Positions 25,489-61,060 of a stretch of DNA of 64,000 bases are shown here, one piece after another. The notes beneath the pieces were generated by a model, which ran no database searches, was not told where the DNA came from, and saw only the letters and a program-made list of their open reading frames with translations. Numbering within the stretch: position 1 is the first letter of the stretch; each line of letters starts with the position of its first letter. The position numbers were made by a program, and so were the translations under genes. The stretch comes from Chrysomallon squamiferum (Eukaryota; Mollusca; Gastropoda; Neomphalida; Peltospiridae): assembly GCA_012295275.1 (NCBI GenBank), contig CM022666.1, forward strand, positions 16,482,772 through 16,546,771. The letters run 5' to 3'.

Positions 25489-26880
25489 CTTGGTTTATAA
25501 CCATTTGATATATATATTTCTTTTTGTTATTATATTTTAATCGAATTACTTCAGCATAAAGATATATTTTACAAACCAGTATTATATTTTGATAATAAAA
25601 AATGTTGAATTTGTATATTTTCCTTGTTTGTATTTTTTTGTTTTTTTTTTTTTTATTATTCCCATACTTCAAAAATATCAATGTAGGATATAAAGTTTGT
25701 AATCTCTTTACTAACTTAAAAGTGACAGTGATTTTTTTTCTTTTTCTCTTCATCAAATAATTCCTGGTTTACTGAGTTAGAACAGTCTCTGGTGTAGCGT
25801 TGTGTTTTCCTCCATCCACTAAAAGACGTATTTATTGTTTGTTAAAACTGATCTCTTGATGGAGAGAAGCCCTGATCAATGGTTATGTCCATGTCTTGAT
25901 ACAGAAATTGTTGATTTGTTTATCATCTGAATCATGTCTTTTTTTTTTTTTTCTTTTCTTCATTACAAAAAGCAGTCTTGTATACATAAACATTTTCACT
26001 GGATTAGTTGGATTAGGAAACAGCACAACAGAAGAAATGAGGAAATTTTTCTGATGTTCACAATGTTGTCTTTGTTTAAACTTAACACTAAATTCTGTTC
26101 TAAAATAAATAAAAAAAAATAGAGAAAAATAAGTCAACTGAAATAATTAAAACAATTGCAAACAACAACAAAAAAAAAAAAAAAAAATTAATAATAATAA
26201 AAAATAAATAAATAAATATTTCCTGATAATAATGCTTCAGAACAGTATGTTATATCAAAATATATTTTAATTTATATGTGAAATGAATATTTTTTTATGA
26301 GTGAATAAATATATGTAATGTTAAATGGTAAATAATATAACAGAAGGATAAAAGAAAACTGAGTATTCAACATGATCTAGAGCTATTCTTTATAGTCAGC
26401 ATTAACAGTTACTTTTTAATGAAAACACAACTGAAAGTTAGATTTAATGTTCTTTATATTTTTATATTCATCTGTTATTACATTTCATCATCTTCATCAT
26501 TAACATCATTATTTATTTATTTATTTATTTATATATTTATTATTATTTATTTTTATTTTACTATAATTATATATATATTATAAAAATTGTTTGAATCATT
26601 ATTAACACTTTCACTTCGGAGGGTATCTCATGATTCAAACATTTTAATCATTTAGAAAAAAAATATATTTTGATAATATTTATATTAAAATAATTATCGG
26701 TAACAATTAATTAATTAATGATACAACTACATTAATTTCGTTTCGTTTACATCATCGATACGTTTCGTTTCGCTAGCAATCCAATTTTTCATGAAACTAG
26801 AATTACCGGAAGACAAGTGCTGGTTGTAGAATGACGTTTAAAGTCTAAATTTATTTATTTTATGCACACCAGAATTTAGC
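24596..26880. other. ALDH1 3' UTR and intergenic region to the dynein gene
   Basis: ALDH1 3' UTR follows the stop. An AATAAA at about 24784 (attaataaaacatc) is one plausible polyadenylation signal. It also contains a (TC)n at 25120-25174 and T-runs near 25456-25488. The sequence just before 26881 (about 26620-26880) should hold the dynein intermediate chain promoter and 5' UTR. No TATA box is evident. Confidence 0.5.
25120..25174. repeat. (TC)n microsatellite
   Basis: An uninterrupted CT dinucleotide tract of about 54 bp, downstream of ALDH1. Confidence 0.95.
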
Positions 26881-51081
<24,201 letters not shown>

Positions 51082-53362
51082 CCCAGTGATAATATTTATA
51101 TATTTATAAAAACAACCACAGTCTGTGAGACACACACACGAGTAAAACATTACAAGAACTGAACATCAAGAACACAGCTGTTTTCAGTCACATTATAAAC
51201 ATTACTTAGTGAATTTCTTTTACTACAGTTATTTCTTAATTTTCAGTGTAAGTATATAAATAAATCTGCTAGATGTAAATAAAGATAAAAATATTAACGT
51301 AAGGAGAACTAATGACAAACAGAAAAAACAATGTTTCAACAACCAAAGTGAAAAACAAATAACACATGCATTTTCAAGATTCACATTTCAGATGAGTTTT
51401 TGATTGGTTTAGTTTCATTAAACACATTACATGCTGTTTTCTTCACAAATGCAGATTTTTAAAATGAAACGTGGATCTCTCTAAAACAAATACTTTTTTC
51501 TTAATATCTGACATTTCATTTCTGTTAACATGTGCAATATAAACAAATTTTAAAAATTTAATAAAGTTGTAGAAGGATTAAAACTTGTTTTACTTAAGTA
51601 CAACAGTAACTCGACAATGGACAAAATTGTTTCATAAATGTTTTCTGTTCATGTTTTACATAGTTATATGTAACACTGACAGTGATGTGGATATATAACT
51701 GATATTCCACAGAAATATACAGTTCATACTTGAACAGCAGACAAGTACATCAGTTTATGTTTTGTACATAAAGTTAGCATGAGAAGAAATGTACAGTTCA
51801 CATTATTTTTATTATTTACTTTTAAAACAAGTTAAACTTTTATCTTTCAAACTTGCCTTGTTTTGTCCTGTTTTCTGTTTCTATATTTTCAAAGCTTGTT
51901 GCATGACTTTTATTAAACTAGTTCAGCTTGAATTCAGGTTACGGTTTTTTCTTTCGTTTTGGTGCTACGTGTATCTGTATGCAGACTACAGATATCTGTG
52001 TACAGTCATCAGATCCAAGGCTTGTTGTATGTCTGTTGAAGTTTAACATTTCAAGTTAAATAAACTTCGTCTCATGCAAACGTTTGTTATTTATTTTTTA
52101 TTCAACACAGGTTTACTGTGTTTTTGTTCAGTATTTGAGTGTTTTAGACTGGAAATTGTTAACAAGGACCAAAAATACTCCATTTATCACACACAAATCA
52201 AAATAATGTTTTAATGTGAAAACATAATTATAATATAGTTACTTGATGTCATGCATTGTCTTGGGTAATGATAGAAAAGATGAAGGGCACTTTGGGTTAC
52301 TCTTACTGATAAATCAATCACTGGGAAGTGGTTAGAACAGGAATTAACCAAAAGCAGCTGTTTATATGTGTGCATGAGAGAGATGTGCTTCAAGTTCATT
52401 TTTGATCTAGTTACATAGCAGTTATTTATTTATTAAGGATTGTATGAAAAGGGACCAAACAAAACGACCTTCATGAAACTTTTCTTTCTGTGACTAGCTG
52501 CAAGTGATTATTTACTGCAGCTTCTCAGTAACAGGAAAATAAAACTGATCTTCGACAAACAGGAAAGGAGCACTGGATGGTTAATAACACAGGTTTTATT
52601 ATGTGACAAATTTCATCTAAACTCACTTCTCTTGTCAAAACTCTTCAGTTAAAGAAGGAAATTTTTATTGTTTTATTAATGATGTTTAAGATAATTTAAT
52701 TCTACGAGATATAAAACTTCATTAAATACGAAGCAAAAATAAAGTGATACTTTTCAATTTTTAGTTAGCCTTGTTTTGATTAGATAAACAAAAATAGTTA
52801 CTATGGCAACAAATAACAAAACTACTTTTTCTCTATTCACATATTTATTACCATTTATCCAGACACTGGTACTGAGCTGTACAAACTGGAGAAATATTTA
52901 AAATCTGTTTACAGCAAGAACATATAAAATGATTCTAAAACAGGTAAGTGAACACAAATGTTTGCTGTATTTTTATTTCTAAAAATGAAGTGACGTAGAT
53001 ATCTTTCAGTATTGCACAAATAAATCATGTATTCAGAATTGATGTTTCTAAGATAATTCTTAAAATATTCAAACAATTACTGTGTTGGTCTTGAATCTTA
53101 TTACAGGGGGATGTCAGACTACAATTGAAAATAAAAAATTTTCATGTTACAATGTGTACTTGAAAAACATAAAAATATGTCAAGTATGAAGTTAAATTTA
53201 AATAATTTTTTTACATATTTATTAGCATATTTTTCTAAGTAACAATGAAAAAATAAAATTTATATATATTTCATTATTATTATTTACATAAAATAATCTG
53301 ACAATTAAAGTTGTTTTTCATGCTGATGCTGATGTTGATGTTGATGTTGAAGTGTGTAGTCG
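51082..53362. other. Convergent 3' region of the dynein chain and eIF4E2
   Basis: Dynein 3' UTR extends right from 51082. AATAAA-type signals occur near 51280, 51560 and 52058 (gttaaataaacttcg). eIF4E2 3' UTR extends left from 53363 on the other strand, with a candidate signal (plus-strand tttatt) near 53216. No exon is supported between the two stops. Confidence 0.5.
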
Positions 53363-55355
53363 TCATCTCAGAAAGATGTCGGTGTTGCGGAAACTTGAAT
53401 TATCTCTGAAACAAAATTTTTTTTTTTTAAATTTCACATGAGACAGAGGAGAAAGTTCTAAAGCTAAATAATATAACTTAACTTTTCAAAGACTTGATAG
53501 TTTATAACAGAAATATTGTCTTTGTAACACAAAATAATATATTTGTAAAGAAGATTGATTTGAGCTGATTAAAAAAACTAAACAAGCCCTGGTTAATTAA
53601 AAACAAATCAAACGTATCTGAAAAGAAAGTTAACAAACAGAACAATAATTTTTACATTTATTTTAGTAATATAAAACTGAATTACTGTATTTGTCAGAAA
53701 ACAGATAATTGTAAGATAAAGGTGGATTAATATAAACTAGGATCATTTCAGGCTTGTGTAGACTGAAAACAAGTTATTTCTGTTCTGTTTCCAGAAACAA
53801 AGTAACTAACCAGACATAAAACATGTTTTAATATTTACAACTTAACAAAAATGGTGGCAGTTTTCAGAGATGGAAATGACTAAAAATATCAAACTACAAA
53901 CATGGGCTCATTTAAAACACAATTAATTATGTACATTGTCTATTGTAAAAGCAACTAAAAACAACACAAGATTACAAGTAAATAAAAACTAAATAAAAAG
54001 AAAGTTTCTCACTTGAGGCTGTCTGTGTGTGCTTTGTACTCCATTATTGTGTTTGGGGGAAGATTAAGAACACGTTTCAACGTGTCTCGAATCCGTGACG
54101 TTGTCACCTGATCACTGGCAGTGTGGTTCCATAGAGATATTATATCTTCCTAATAATACAATACAAATATATTAAATATAACACAAATATATTATATCTT
54201 CCTATAACATAACACAAATATATTATATCCTACTTAAATATAACACAAATATATTAAATCTTCCTAAAATATATCACAAATATATTATATCTTAAATATA
54301 ACACAAATATATTATATCTTCCTAAAATATAACACAAATATATTATATCTTCCTAAAATATAACACAAATATATTATGTCTTAAATATAACACAAATATA
54401 TTATATCTTCCTAAAATATAACACAAATATATTATATCTTCCTAAAATATAACACAAATATATTATATCTTCCTAAAATATATCACAAATATATTATATC
54501 TTAAATATAACACAAATATATTATATCTTCCTAAAATATAACACAAATATATTATATCTTCCTAAAATATGACACAAATATATTATATCTTCCTATAATA
54601 GAACACAAATATATTATATCTTCCTAAAATATAACACAAGTATAAGTCTTTCTGGAAACAATACAGATCTATATTTTACTAGAATATAACAGAAATATAT
54701 AACCTAGTACATCTTCATAGAATATATCTCAGAGACACATATCACAAGAACACAACACTCTGATAAAACACTGGTAAGTAATATTAAACACTGGTAAGTG
54801 ATATTAAACACTGGTAAGTAATATTAAACACTGGTAAGTGATATTAAACACTGGTAAATGACATTAAACACTGGTAACTAATAATATACACTGGTATGTA
54901 ATATTAAACACTGGTAAATGATATTAAACACTGGTAAATGATATTAAATGCTGATAAATGATATTAAACACTGGTAACTAACATTAAACACTGCTAAGTG
55001 ATATTAAACACAGGTAAATGATATTAAACACTGGTAAATGATATTAAACACTAGTAACTAATAATATACACTGGTATGTATATTAAACACTGGTAAATGA
55101 TATTAAACACTGGTAACTTATATTAAACACTGATAAATGATATTAAACTGGTACCTGATATCGTATTGATACAACTGCGCCACAGATCTCCTCTCCTACC
55201 ATGAACTGCTCACCTAACATGGCAAGAATGAGATTTTCCCAGCACCGAGATGATAAACCTTTCTTCAGTCTGATAATCCATTTGCCTCCTGACTTGTTAG
55301 CACTGTCCTGTACAACACAATTATCTGTGTAGTAGAGACAGACAGACAGACAGAC

Positions 55356-55452
<97 letters not shown>

Positions 55453-55530
55453 ATATATATATATGTTTATGTGTTCATGATTTGTGTGTGTGTGTCTCTT
55501 TCTAAGTTTGAATCTGGGTCTGTTCCTCTG

Positions 55531-55561
<31 letters not shown>

Positions 55562-57475
55562 AAAAACACACATATACATACTTAGATAACAAAAATGCTT
55601 TCCAATTTAAAAGCATTTTTATATAGATGTAAGTATCTCTAAACTGTTTTTCCATCTATATGCCTGTCTGTGTGCATGCATGTTTTTGTTTGTGTGTATT
55701 AATCAGTCTTACTTCCCACATTGGTCTAATTCCTTCTTTAAATAGATGATAGTCTGTGTGTCCAGAGAGATTTCCCGGCCGCACCAGGTGACTGTAGTAC
55801 TGCCAGAACTGCTCCACCTATAACATCATCACAGTAATAGTAATAAACATCTACATCATCATCACAGTAATAGTAATAAACATCTACATTAATAAAGTAT
55901 TAATCTAAACAACATCATCACAGTAATAGTAATAAACATCTACATCATCATCACAGTAATAGTAATAAACATCTACATCATCATCACAGTATTAATAATA
56001 AATATCTACATCATCATCACAGTAATAGTAATAAATATCTACAACATCATCACAGTAATAGTAATAAATATCTACAACATCGTCACAGTATTAATATTAA
56101 ACATCTACAACATCAACACAATGTTAATAATAAACATCTACAACAGAACATTTTTAGTAATAAAAAAAACAACTGCAACATCAACACAATATTAAAAATT
56201 GACTTACTAATGAGAATAACAATACAAACATTTAAGATGTTTCTGCAGACAATTTTACTGAGTGAAACTAGCTCAACTTACTGATGCAAATGATCCGATA
56301 AACTTGAGATTCTGATCGTAACTTGTCATCTGTTTGCCTGGAGTGCGGCGAGAAAACCAGTATGCGTAGTTGAAGTTGAGAGGATGTTCACCTGCTCCAG
56401 GTTTCTGTAAAAATAAAAATACAAGTTAGTATTCTCACATACTGGATCTACGGAAAAAGATTATAAATAGTTTATAGTGCTGGTTCATAAGAAAACATTC
56501 AGTAAAACTTGGAATATATATTAATATACATACCTGTCTGTACACTGTAAAAATAACTTAATCAGTAAGGTAAAATACAAGTTTATACAATAATACACCA
56601 GATCACTTTAACAAAAATAAATATTTAGTAATGAAGAATACTTTGAAGAATTTTAAACATGCGCACGAAAAATATATATATATTTATATTTTAATATTCA
56701 TATTTTTATTAATTATTTAAAATATTTTACCGGTGCTGGTCTGGGTGCCATATCACTGCTATTTGTATTATCTTCCTCGCCGCTATCTTCGGGTTTTAAT
56801 CTATATAAATAGAATGTTTGAAAAGATGTTACTATGAAACTAAACAGCAACATACTGGGTACAACCTAGCAGAATTTGTTTTTAATCATTTCTAAAATAA
56901 TCCTTTAAAAACGTGATTATTTCTGTGATTAATTTAAAAAACGAAAAAGTAATACACACGGAAACACAAACGCAATTGCTGTAACTAATAGAATGTATTA
57001 AATATATGAAATAAGTATTCTATTTTAACATAACTGTAGTTACTTTGAACCAATTACAAATCTATATACTATTTTATAATAGACAAATAATATTACATAC
57101 ACATCAAATTTGTTATTCATTTCGTGAATTTATATCTCTCGCTACAACGTTTGTATGTTATATTCTCCACCTATATCCGGAGATCCACCAACAATATGTC
57201 AGGACTCTGCTTGTCGTAATATCAGACGAAAATTTGCTCTTTTCTAAAATAGCCACTGAATACAGAAAACCAGACTATAATAGCTTCTAAACTTTCTGAG
57301 GCTTGGGACAATCGCATCAATATTTAAAACTTCGAAAATCAACATATGCATGAAAGCAGAATACTGAATAGTTTGCTTAATTTAAAGGCAGTTTCTATTT
57401 TAACACTGATGTGTAATAGCACGTATTAAAAAATCATCTAAAAACTTACGGATTTCGGAATGAAAGGACATACAT
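53363..57475 (-). CDS. EIF4E2: eIF4E2 (4EHP) cap-binding protein, 7 exons
   Basis: Exons in transcript order are 57475-57450, 56800-56731, 56404-56282, 55817-55713, 55307-55155, 54149-54013 and 53405-53363, giving 218 residues with exact phase joins. The core matches 4EHP: HPLNFNYAYWFSRRTPGKQ, VEQFWQYYSHLVRPG, PMWEDSANKSGGKWIIRL, GEQFMVGEEICGAVVS and ASDQVTTSRIRDTLKRVLNL. Cap-stacking candidates are the Tyr in MTSYDQN and the Trp in PMWE. It binds the mRNA 5' cap without recruiting eIF4G and so represses translation (GIGYF/ZNF598, miRNA and ribosome-quality pathways in animals). The C-terminus DNSSFRNTDIFLR follows HTDSLK and appears to be an alternative last exon type known in the family. 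The first exon is short (MYVLSFRNP), so its start is the least certain part. Confidence 0.93.
54150..54645. repeat. ~31-bp repeats copying an eIF4E2 acceptor
   Basis: The exon at 54149-54013 begins, on the minus strand, TTATTAG then GAAGATATAATATC. The intron holds about 15 units of cacaaatatattatatcttcctaaaatataa. Roughly ten of them keep the junction string ctt-ccta with the neighbouring exon-like bases atattatat. The array abuts the exon. Confidence 0.93.
54765..55150. repeat. 20-bp repeats abutting an eIF4E2 donor
   Basis: About 19 units of tattaaacactggtaaatga fill the other end of the same intron, up to the donor of exon 55307-55155. On the minus strand the donor region GTACCAGTTTAATATCA is itself a copy of the unit (TTACCAGTGTTTAATATCA), so the array starts at the splice site. 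Confidence 0.92.
55333..55450. repeat. (GACA)n(GA)n microsatellite in an eIF4E2 intron
   Basis: A short GACA run followed by a GA run of about 90 bp, starting some 25 bp upstream (transcript sense) of the acceptor at 55307. The reverse strand reads as Ser-Leu repeats, an artefact. Confidence 0.95.
55815..56155. repeat. ~33-40 bp repeats abutting an eIF4E2 acceptor
   Basis: About eight units of catcatcacagtaatagtaataaacatctaca run from the acceptor of exon 55817-55713 into the intron. The first unit begins within four bases of the splice site. Confidence 0.9.
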
Positions 57476-57539
57476 AGTTTTTGTATACTGTTTATATGCA
57501 TAACCTGGGGAATATTTGTATACAGTTCTTCAAGCGAGG
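57476..57539. promoter_or_regulatory. eIF4E2 5' UTR and core promoter region (partial)
   Basis: The stretch just upstream of the eIF4E2 start lies between its first exon and the first copy of the SINE-like unit. No clear TATA or initiator stands out, so the promoter probably extends into the repeat copy that follows. Confidence 0.3.
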
Positions 57540-57714
57540 TAAGTTTCCGAATTATACCGATGATTGCCGTAATTTACCGAGGAGTTGTCACATACTATTC
57601 GTATCGGAACACAGTAAACGTCACGTGACTATACCTGACTGTACAGGAGGTTGGTCAATGCAAACTACTGTGTTAAATATTGAACTTTCTGCTGGAGCTG
57701 GCTCTAGTCTAGTG
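57540..57714 (+). repeat. SINE-like unit, copy 1 (interrupted)
   Basis: Starts gtaagtttccgaattatacc, includes an E-box in cgtcacgtgactatacctgactg, then ctactgtgttaaatattga and gctggctctag. It stops at ctagtctagtg, where a hAT end begins, so the tRNA-like half seen in copies 2-4 is missing here. It lies directly upstream of eIF4E2. Confidence 0.75.
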
Positions 57715-58210
57715 CAGTGGTTCTCAACCTTTTTTTTTCTTTTTTTTTTTTTTTTTGGTCAATGGCACACTTTAGAACACATGAAACAATAGCGGCACAC
57801 CTGGCTAAATATATACGAAAAATATTTGAATTTTGTAAAGTCATAGACCCAGCCTAGTCATAGACACCTAGAATGACTCAAACTAAATAAAGAAAAACAC
57901 AGCTATACTTCACTGCAGTGTTTCGAATTTCATCAGTCAAATAGCTGGCTTCTTTAGTGAGAAATTTGTGCCTGGCTTTTATTCATAATTTCCTCAATGT
58001 TTGGTCGAATATGAGACAGACACACCCTCATTTCTGCTTTCGTTGTAGTAATCTCTCAGCTTCATGTTTTTGATGTTGCCTAATTCACATATATAAGGAG
58101 TTGAAAATTGTAATAAAATTTGTTGAGGATAGACATTTTTACACCTCGCCGTCTGAAATTCAAATGACCGTTGTTACAGCTGTCAAATTATTTAGTGAAG
58201 AAAATGACGT
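57715..58210 (-). mobile_element. Truncated hAT DNA transposon (3' end)
   Basis: A typical hAT terminal sequence, cagtggttctcaacc (57715-57729), is followed by a T-run and the subterminal ggcacac motifs seen in this superfamily. On the minus strand 57954-58034 encodes EMRVCLSHIRPNIEEIMNKS then QAQISH and a stop, resembling the very C-terminus of ZBED/Buster-type hAT transposases. Upstream coding sequence is broken by stops and shifts, and no opposite terminal repeat was found. It appears inserted in the SINE-like unit, possibly with target duplication of the tagt(c/g) sequence. The right boundary is uncertain. Confidence 0.7.
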
Positions 58211-58264
58211 CGAATCCTTTTTTTATATATATTTATTAAAATATACTAAAATATTTCTTTAAAA

Positions 58265-58514
58265 ATTATTATTATTATTATTATTGTAGTAGTATTATTA
58301 TTAGTAGTAGTGGTAGTACTAGTGGTAGTAGTAGTAGTAATAATAGTAGTAGTAGTAGTAGTAAATATTGTAAGAAATATGTTTATGTATTCAGCTAGTA
58401 CTACAGATACACTATTGCAACAACAACAATTTTATTATTAATTTTTTATTGTTTTTATTTTTATTTATCTTTATGAGTTTATCGTCAGCAAATGATTTTT
58501 ATTTTAAATATTTA

Positions 58515-58553
<39 letters not shown>

Positions 58554-58560
58554 TTATCTA
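58265..58560. repeat. Trinucleotide arrays (ATT, GTA, AAT)
   Basis: ATT then imperfect GTA/AGT repeats at 58265-58365, and an AAT run at about 58516-58551. Confidence 0.9.
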
Positions 58561-58695
58561 TCCACTTACATTCTATTATTCATTTTAAAAAAAAGTAATA
58601 ATTTAAAACGTAATAATATCAATAATATTTATTAAATAAATATAAATTTATAATAACAAATAAAATGTTGTTTTCAGTTGTCAGTCTGTGTACAT

Positions 58696-58702
<7 letters not shown>

Positions 58703-58783
<81 letters not shown>
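58703..58783. repeat. (GA)n microsatellite
   Basis: A GA run of about 70 bp followed by GACA repeats, in the spacer between copies 1 and 2 of the SINE-like unit. Confidence 0.95.
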
Positions 58784-59012
58784 CTGTATTCAATGTATCG
58801 TGTGTGTTCTGTGTTTACGTGTATATGTGTGTTTCTGTGTTGATGCACGTGTACATGAGTGTCGTACTGTCAGTGTGACTGTATGTACTGTGTCTGTACG
58901 ATTCGTTTAAGTCTAAACATAAACTCTTTTTATATTTTGTATGCAGTTTATGCACAGAGCCTGCCAGTGATTTTGATATAATATTTTTTTCTAACGGATG
59001 CTCAGCCTGTGG

Positions 59013-59312
59013 TAAGTTTCCGAATTACGCCGATGATTGACGTAATTTACCGAGTTGTGTCATTCAGAAACAGCGTTCATATCGGAAAATTGTAAACACC
59101 ACGTGACTATACCTGACTGTACAGGTTGGTCAATACAAACTACTGTGTTAAATATTGAGTTCATACTTGAGCTGGCTCTAGTCAAGTGGTTACTTCGTTT
59201 ATACAAAAGATTCAACTGTCACTTGAGTCTAGTGGGTTCAAACCCACAGAGCCACTGACGCTGTCCAGTTCTTTTTAAATTATTTTTATTTTTATTTTTA
59301 TTTTTATTTTTA

Positions 59313-59344
<32 letters not shown>

Positions 59345-59400
59345 TTTATTTTTATTTTTATTTTTATTTTTATTTTTATTTTTATTATTTTGTTTTGTTT
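59013..59400 (+). repeat. SINE-like unit, copy 2, with tRNA-like B box
   Basis: Begins gtaagtttccgaattacgcc. Contains gctggctctagtcaagtgg, which resembles an A box, and later gtgggttcaaacccac, close to the Pol III B-box consensus GGTTCRANYCC. It ends in a long (attttt)n/(att)n tail from 59275. This is the architecture of a tRNA-derived SINE, although the A box is poor and a family cannot be named. Confidence 0.6.
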
Positions 59401-60057
59401 GTTGAGAGGTTTCACGATGACTAGACTGGGTGGTATTAATACCTAAAATTTGGTTCGTCCCGTCTAAAGGGTAGCAGACTATAATAGCGTCACGTGACAA
59501 GGTGTTAATTATCTGAGACAGCTTAAACTACTAAATAACTATTCTGTATCCACTAGAGAACAATAACTAAACAAGAATTCTATTTGGATAATTGTTTTAT
59601 TATATATATAGATTTTATATAAATTAACCCTTAAGGGTAGCATGTAGTTAAATCGTATGATTCGACGATACACTGTAAAAGCAAATAGCTTTGATCAATA
59701 ATACAAAAATAATTCAGCCCATATGTTTACTTGATCTTTCTAAATAATCTTTTAATTATTGACATACGTTATCTTAGTTTTTAAGCGTAATAACACAATA
59801 CAAATTCAACAGTAACAGATTTAGCTATCTTCAATCATTCACTATGTATTTTAGGTTTAGATATCTTCAATCATTCACTATGTATTTTAGGTTTAGGTGT
59901 CTTCAATCATTCACTATGTATTTTAGGTTTAGCTTTCTTCAATCATTCACTATGTATTTTAGGTTTAGGTGTCTTCAGTCATTCACTGTGTATGTTACAT
60001 ATACAACACATTAAAACATATTTACCATTGTCTGTGTTTCCCTTTGTCTTGTGCAGG

Positions 60058-60112
60058 AGGCCTCAGACAACGTCTCTCAAGAAGGGCACCGATCAAAGAG
60101 ATCTCGTTCAAA
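60058..60112 (+). other. Exon-like segment, first tandem copy
   Basis: Follows cccttttgtc-type pyrimidine sequence ending gtcttgtgcag, a good acceptor. The segment is GC-rich and open in two frames, one reading EASDNVSQEGHRSKRSRSKR, the other containing RAPIKEISFKTRAATD. The homologous copy is at 61709-61763. No donor gives the phase needed by the terminal exon at 63216, so membership in that gene is unproven. Confidence 0.3.
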
Positions 60113-60772
60113 ACGCGTGCTGCTACTGATGTACATACCAATCGCACGGGTGTTCAATATACAGCTCTGCGAAAGCCTTTCTGAATTTACTTTGCAGCTT
60201 TTCATGCCAATTTTGAGTTTGTTAATCCCAGTGTTTCTTAGTTTATAAAATAACGGAACTTCCCCTAATTACATAATACAGCTTCTAAATAACCCATGTA
60301 CGTCTGCATACGCTCTGCTGTTTAGTTTTTGTGTATTTTCAACCCATTCTCTGACATCAATTAGTTAAACATTTAAAAACTGTTAAAATATAAACTACAA
60401 GCATGATTATACAAGACAGCTAAATAAATATTACCGTAAAATAATAATATACTTAAGACAAAATGTAGCAGACATTCTGCTTTAAATGGGCATATAAAAA
60501 TAAGTGTTTTGTGAATATTAGAAATTCACTACATAGAAAACAAAATTACAATTAAAACCAAGTCTGGCAAAGAGGCACTAATGAGATTCCGTCACAAGAG
60601 GTTTGTGTTTTGTTTCAAGCAGGTGTATGTGTATTTAAATGTGCGTGTGTAATTGTTTGGGTATATAAGCTGATTATAAAAAAGTAAATGGATTTCGTGT
60701 TTACTGTTTGGTACAGTCAAGATATCTCATCATAATCCTGTGTGTGTGCGTGCGTGTGTATTACCAGTGAGA

Positions 60773-61040
60773 GATTTCCGAATTATACCGATGAGTTCTT
60801 AATGACTATTAACGTTCGTATCGGAATATTGTAAACATCACGTGACTATACCTGACTGTACAGGTTGATCAGTACAAACTACTGTGTTAAATATCGAGTT
60901 CATACTTGAGCTGGCTCTAGTCAAGTGGTTACTTCGTTTATACAAAACATTCAACTGTCACTTGAGTCTAGTGGGTTCAAACCCACAGAGCCACTGACGC
61001 TGTCCAGTTCTTTTATTATTATTATTATTATTATTATTTT
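60773..61040 (+). repeat. SINE-like unit, copy 3
   Basis: Same order as copy 2: fccgaattataccgatgag-type start, CACGTG box, ctggctctagtcaagtgg, the B-box-like gtgggttcaaacccac near 60970-60985, then a short (att)n tail. Confidence 0.65.
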
Positions 61041-61060
61041 GTTTTTTTTTGTTGAGAGGT

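Larger units (their letters stand above)
59410..61060 (+). repeat. 1.65-kb tandem duplication, unit A
   Basis: The segment from ttcacgatgactagactggg (59411) through an exon-like stretch at 60058-60110 and the third SINE-like copy recurs at 61061 with an offset of about 1650 bp and only scattered differences. It includes five 37-bp copies of ttcaatcattcactatgtat between 59820 and 59995. Confidence 0.9.

Noticed and set aside
55265-55453. Ser-Leu repeat open frame
   Set aside because: It is the translation of a GA microsatellite antisense to an eIF4E2 intron; only its right neighbour is a real exon.
59220-59260. A genuine tRNA gene at gtgggttcaaacccac
   Set aside because: No acceptor stem, anticodon arm or D arm could be folded around the B-box-like motif. 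It fits a SINE tail better.
60051-60248. Hydrophobic small protein ending LIPVFLSL
   Set aside because: The tandem copy at 61702-61890 reaches the same tail in a different frame because of an 11-bp deletion, and the tail is AT-rich. Not under visible coding constraint as a whole.
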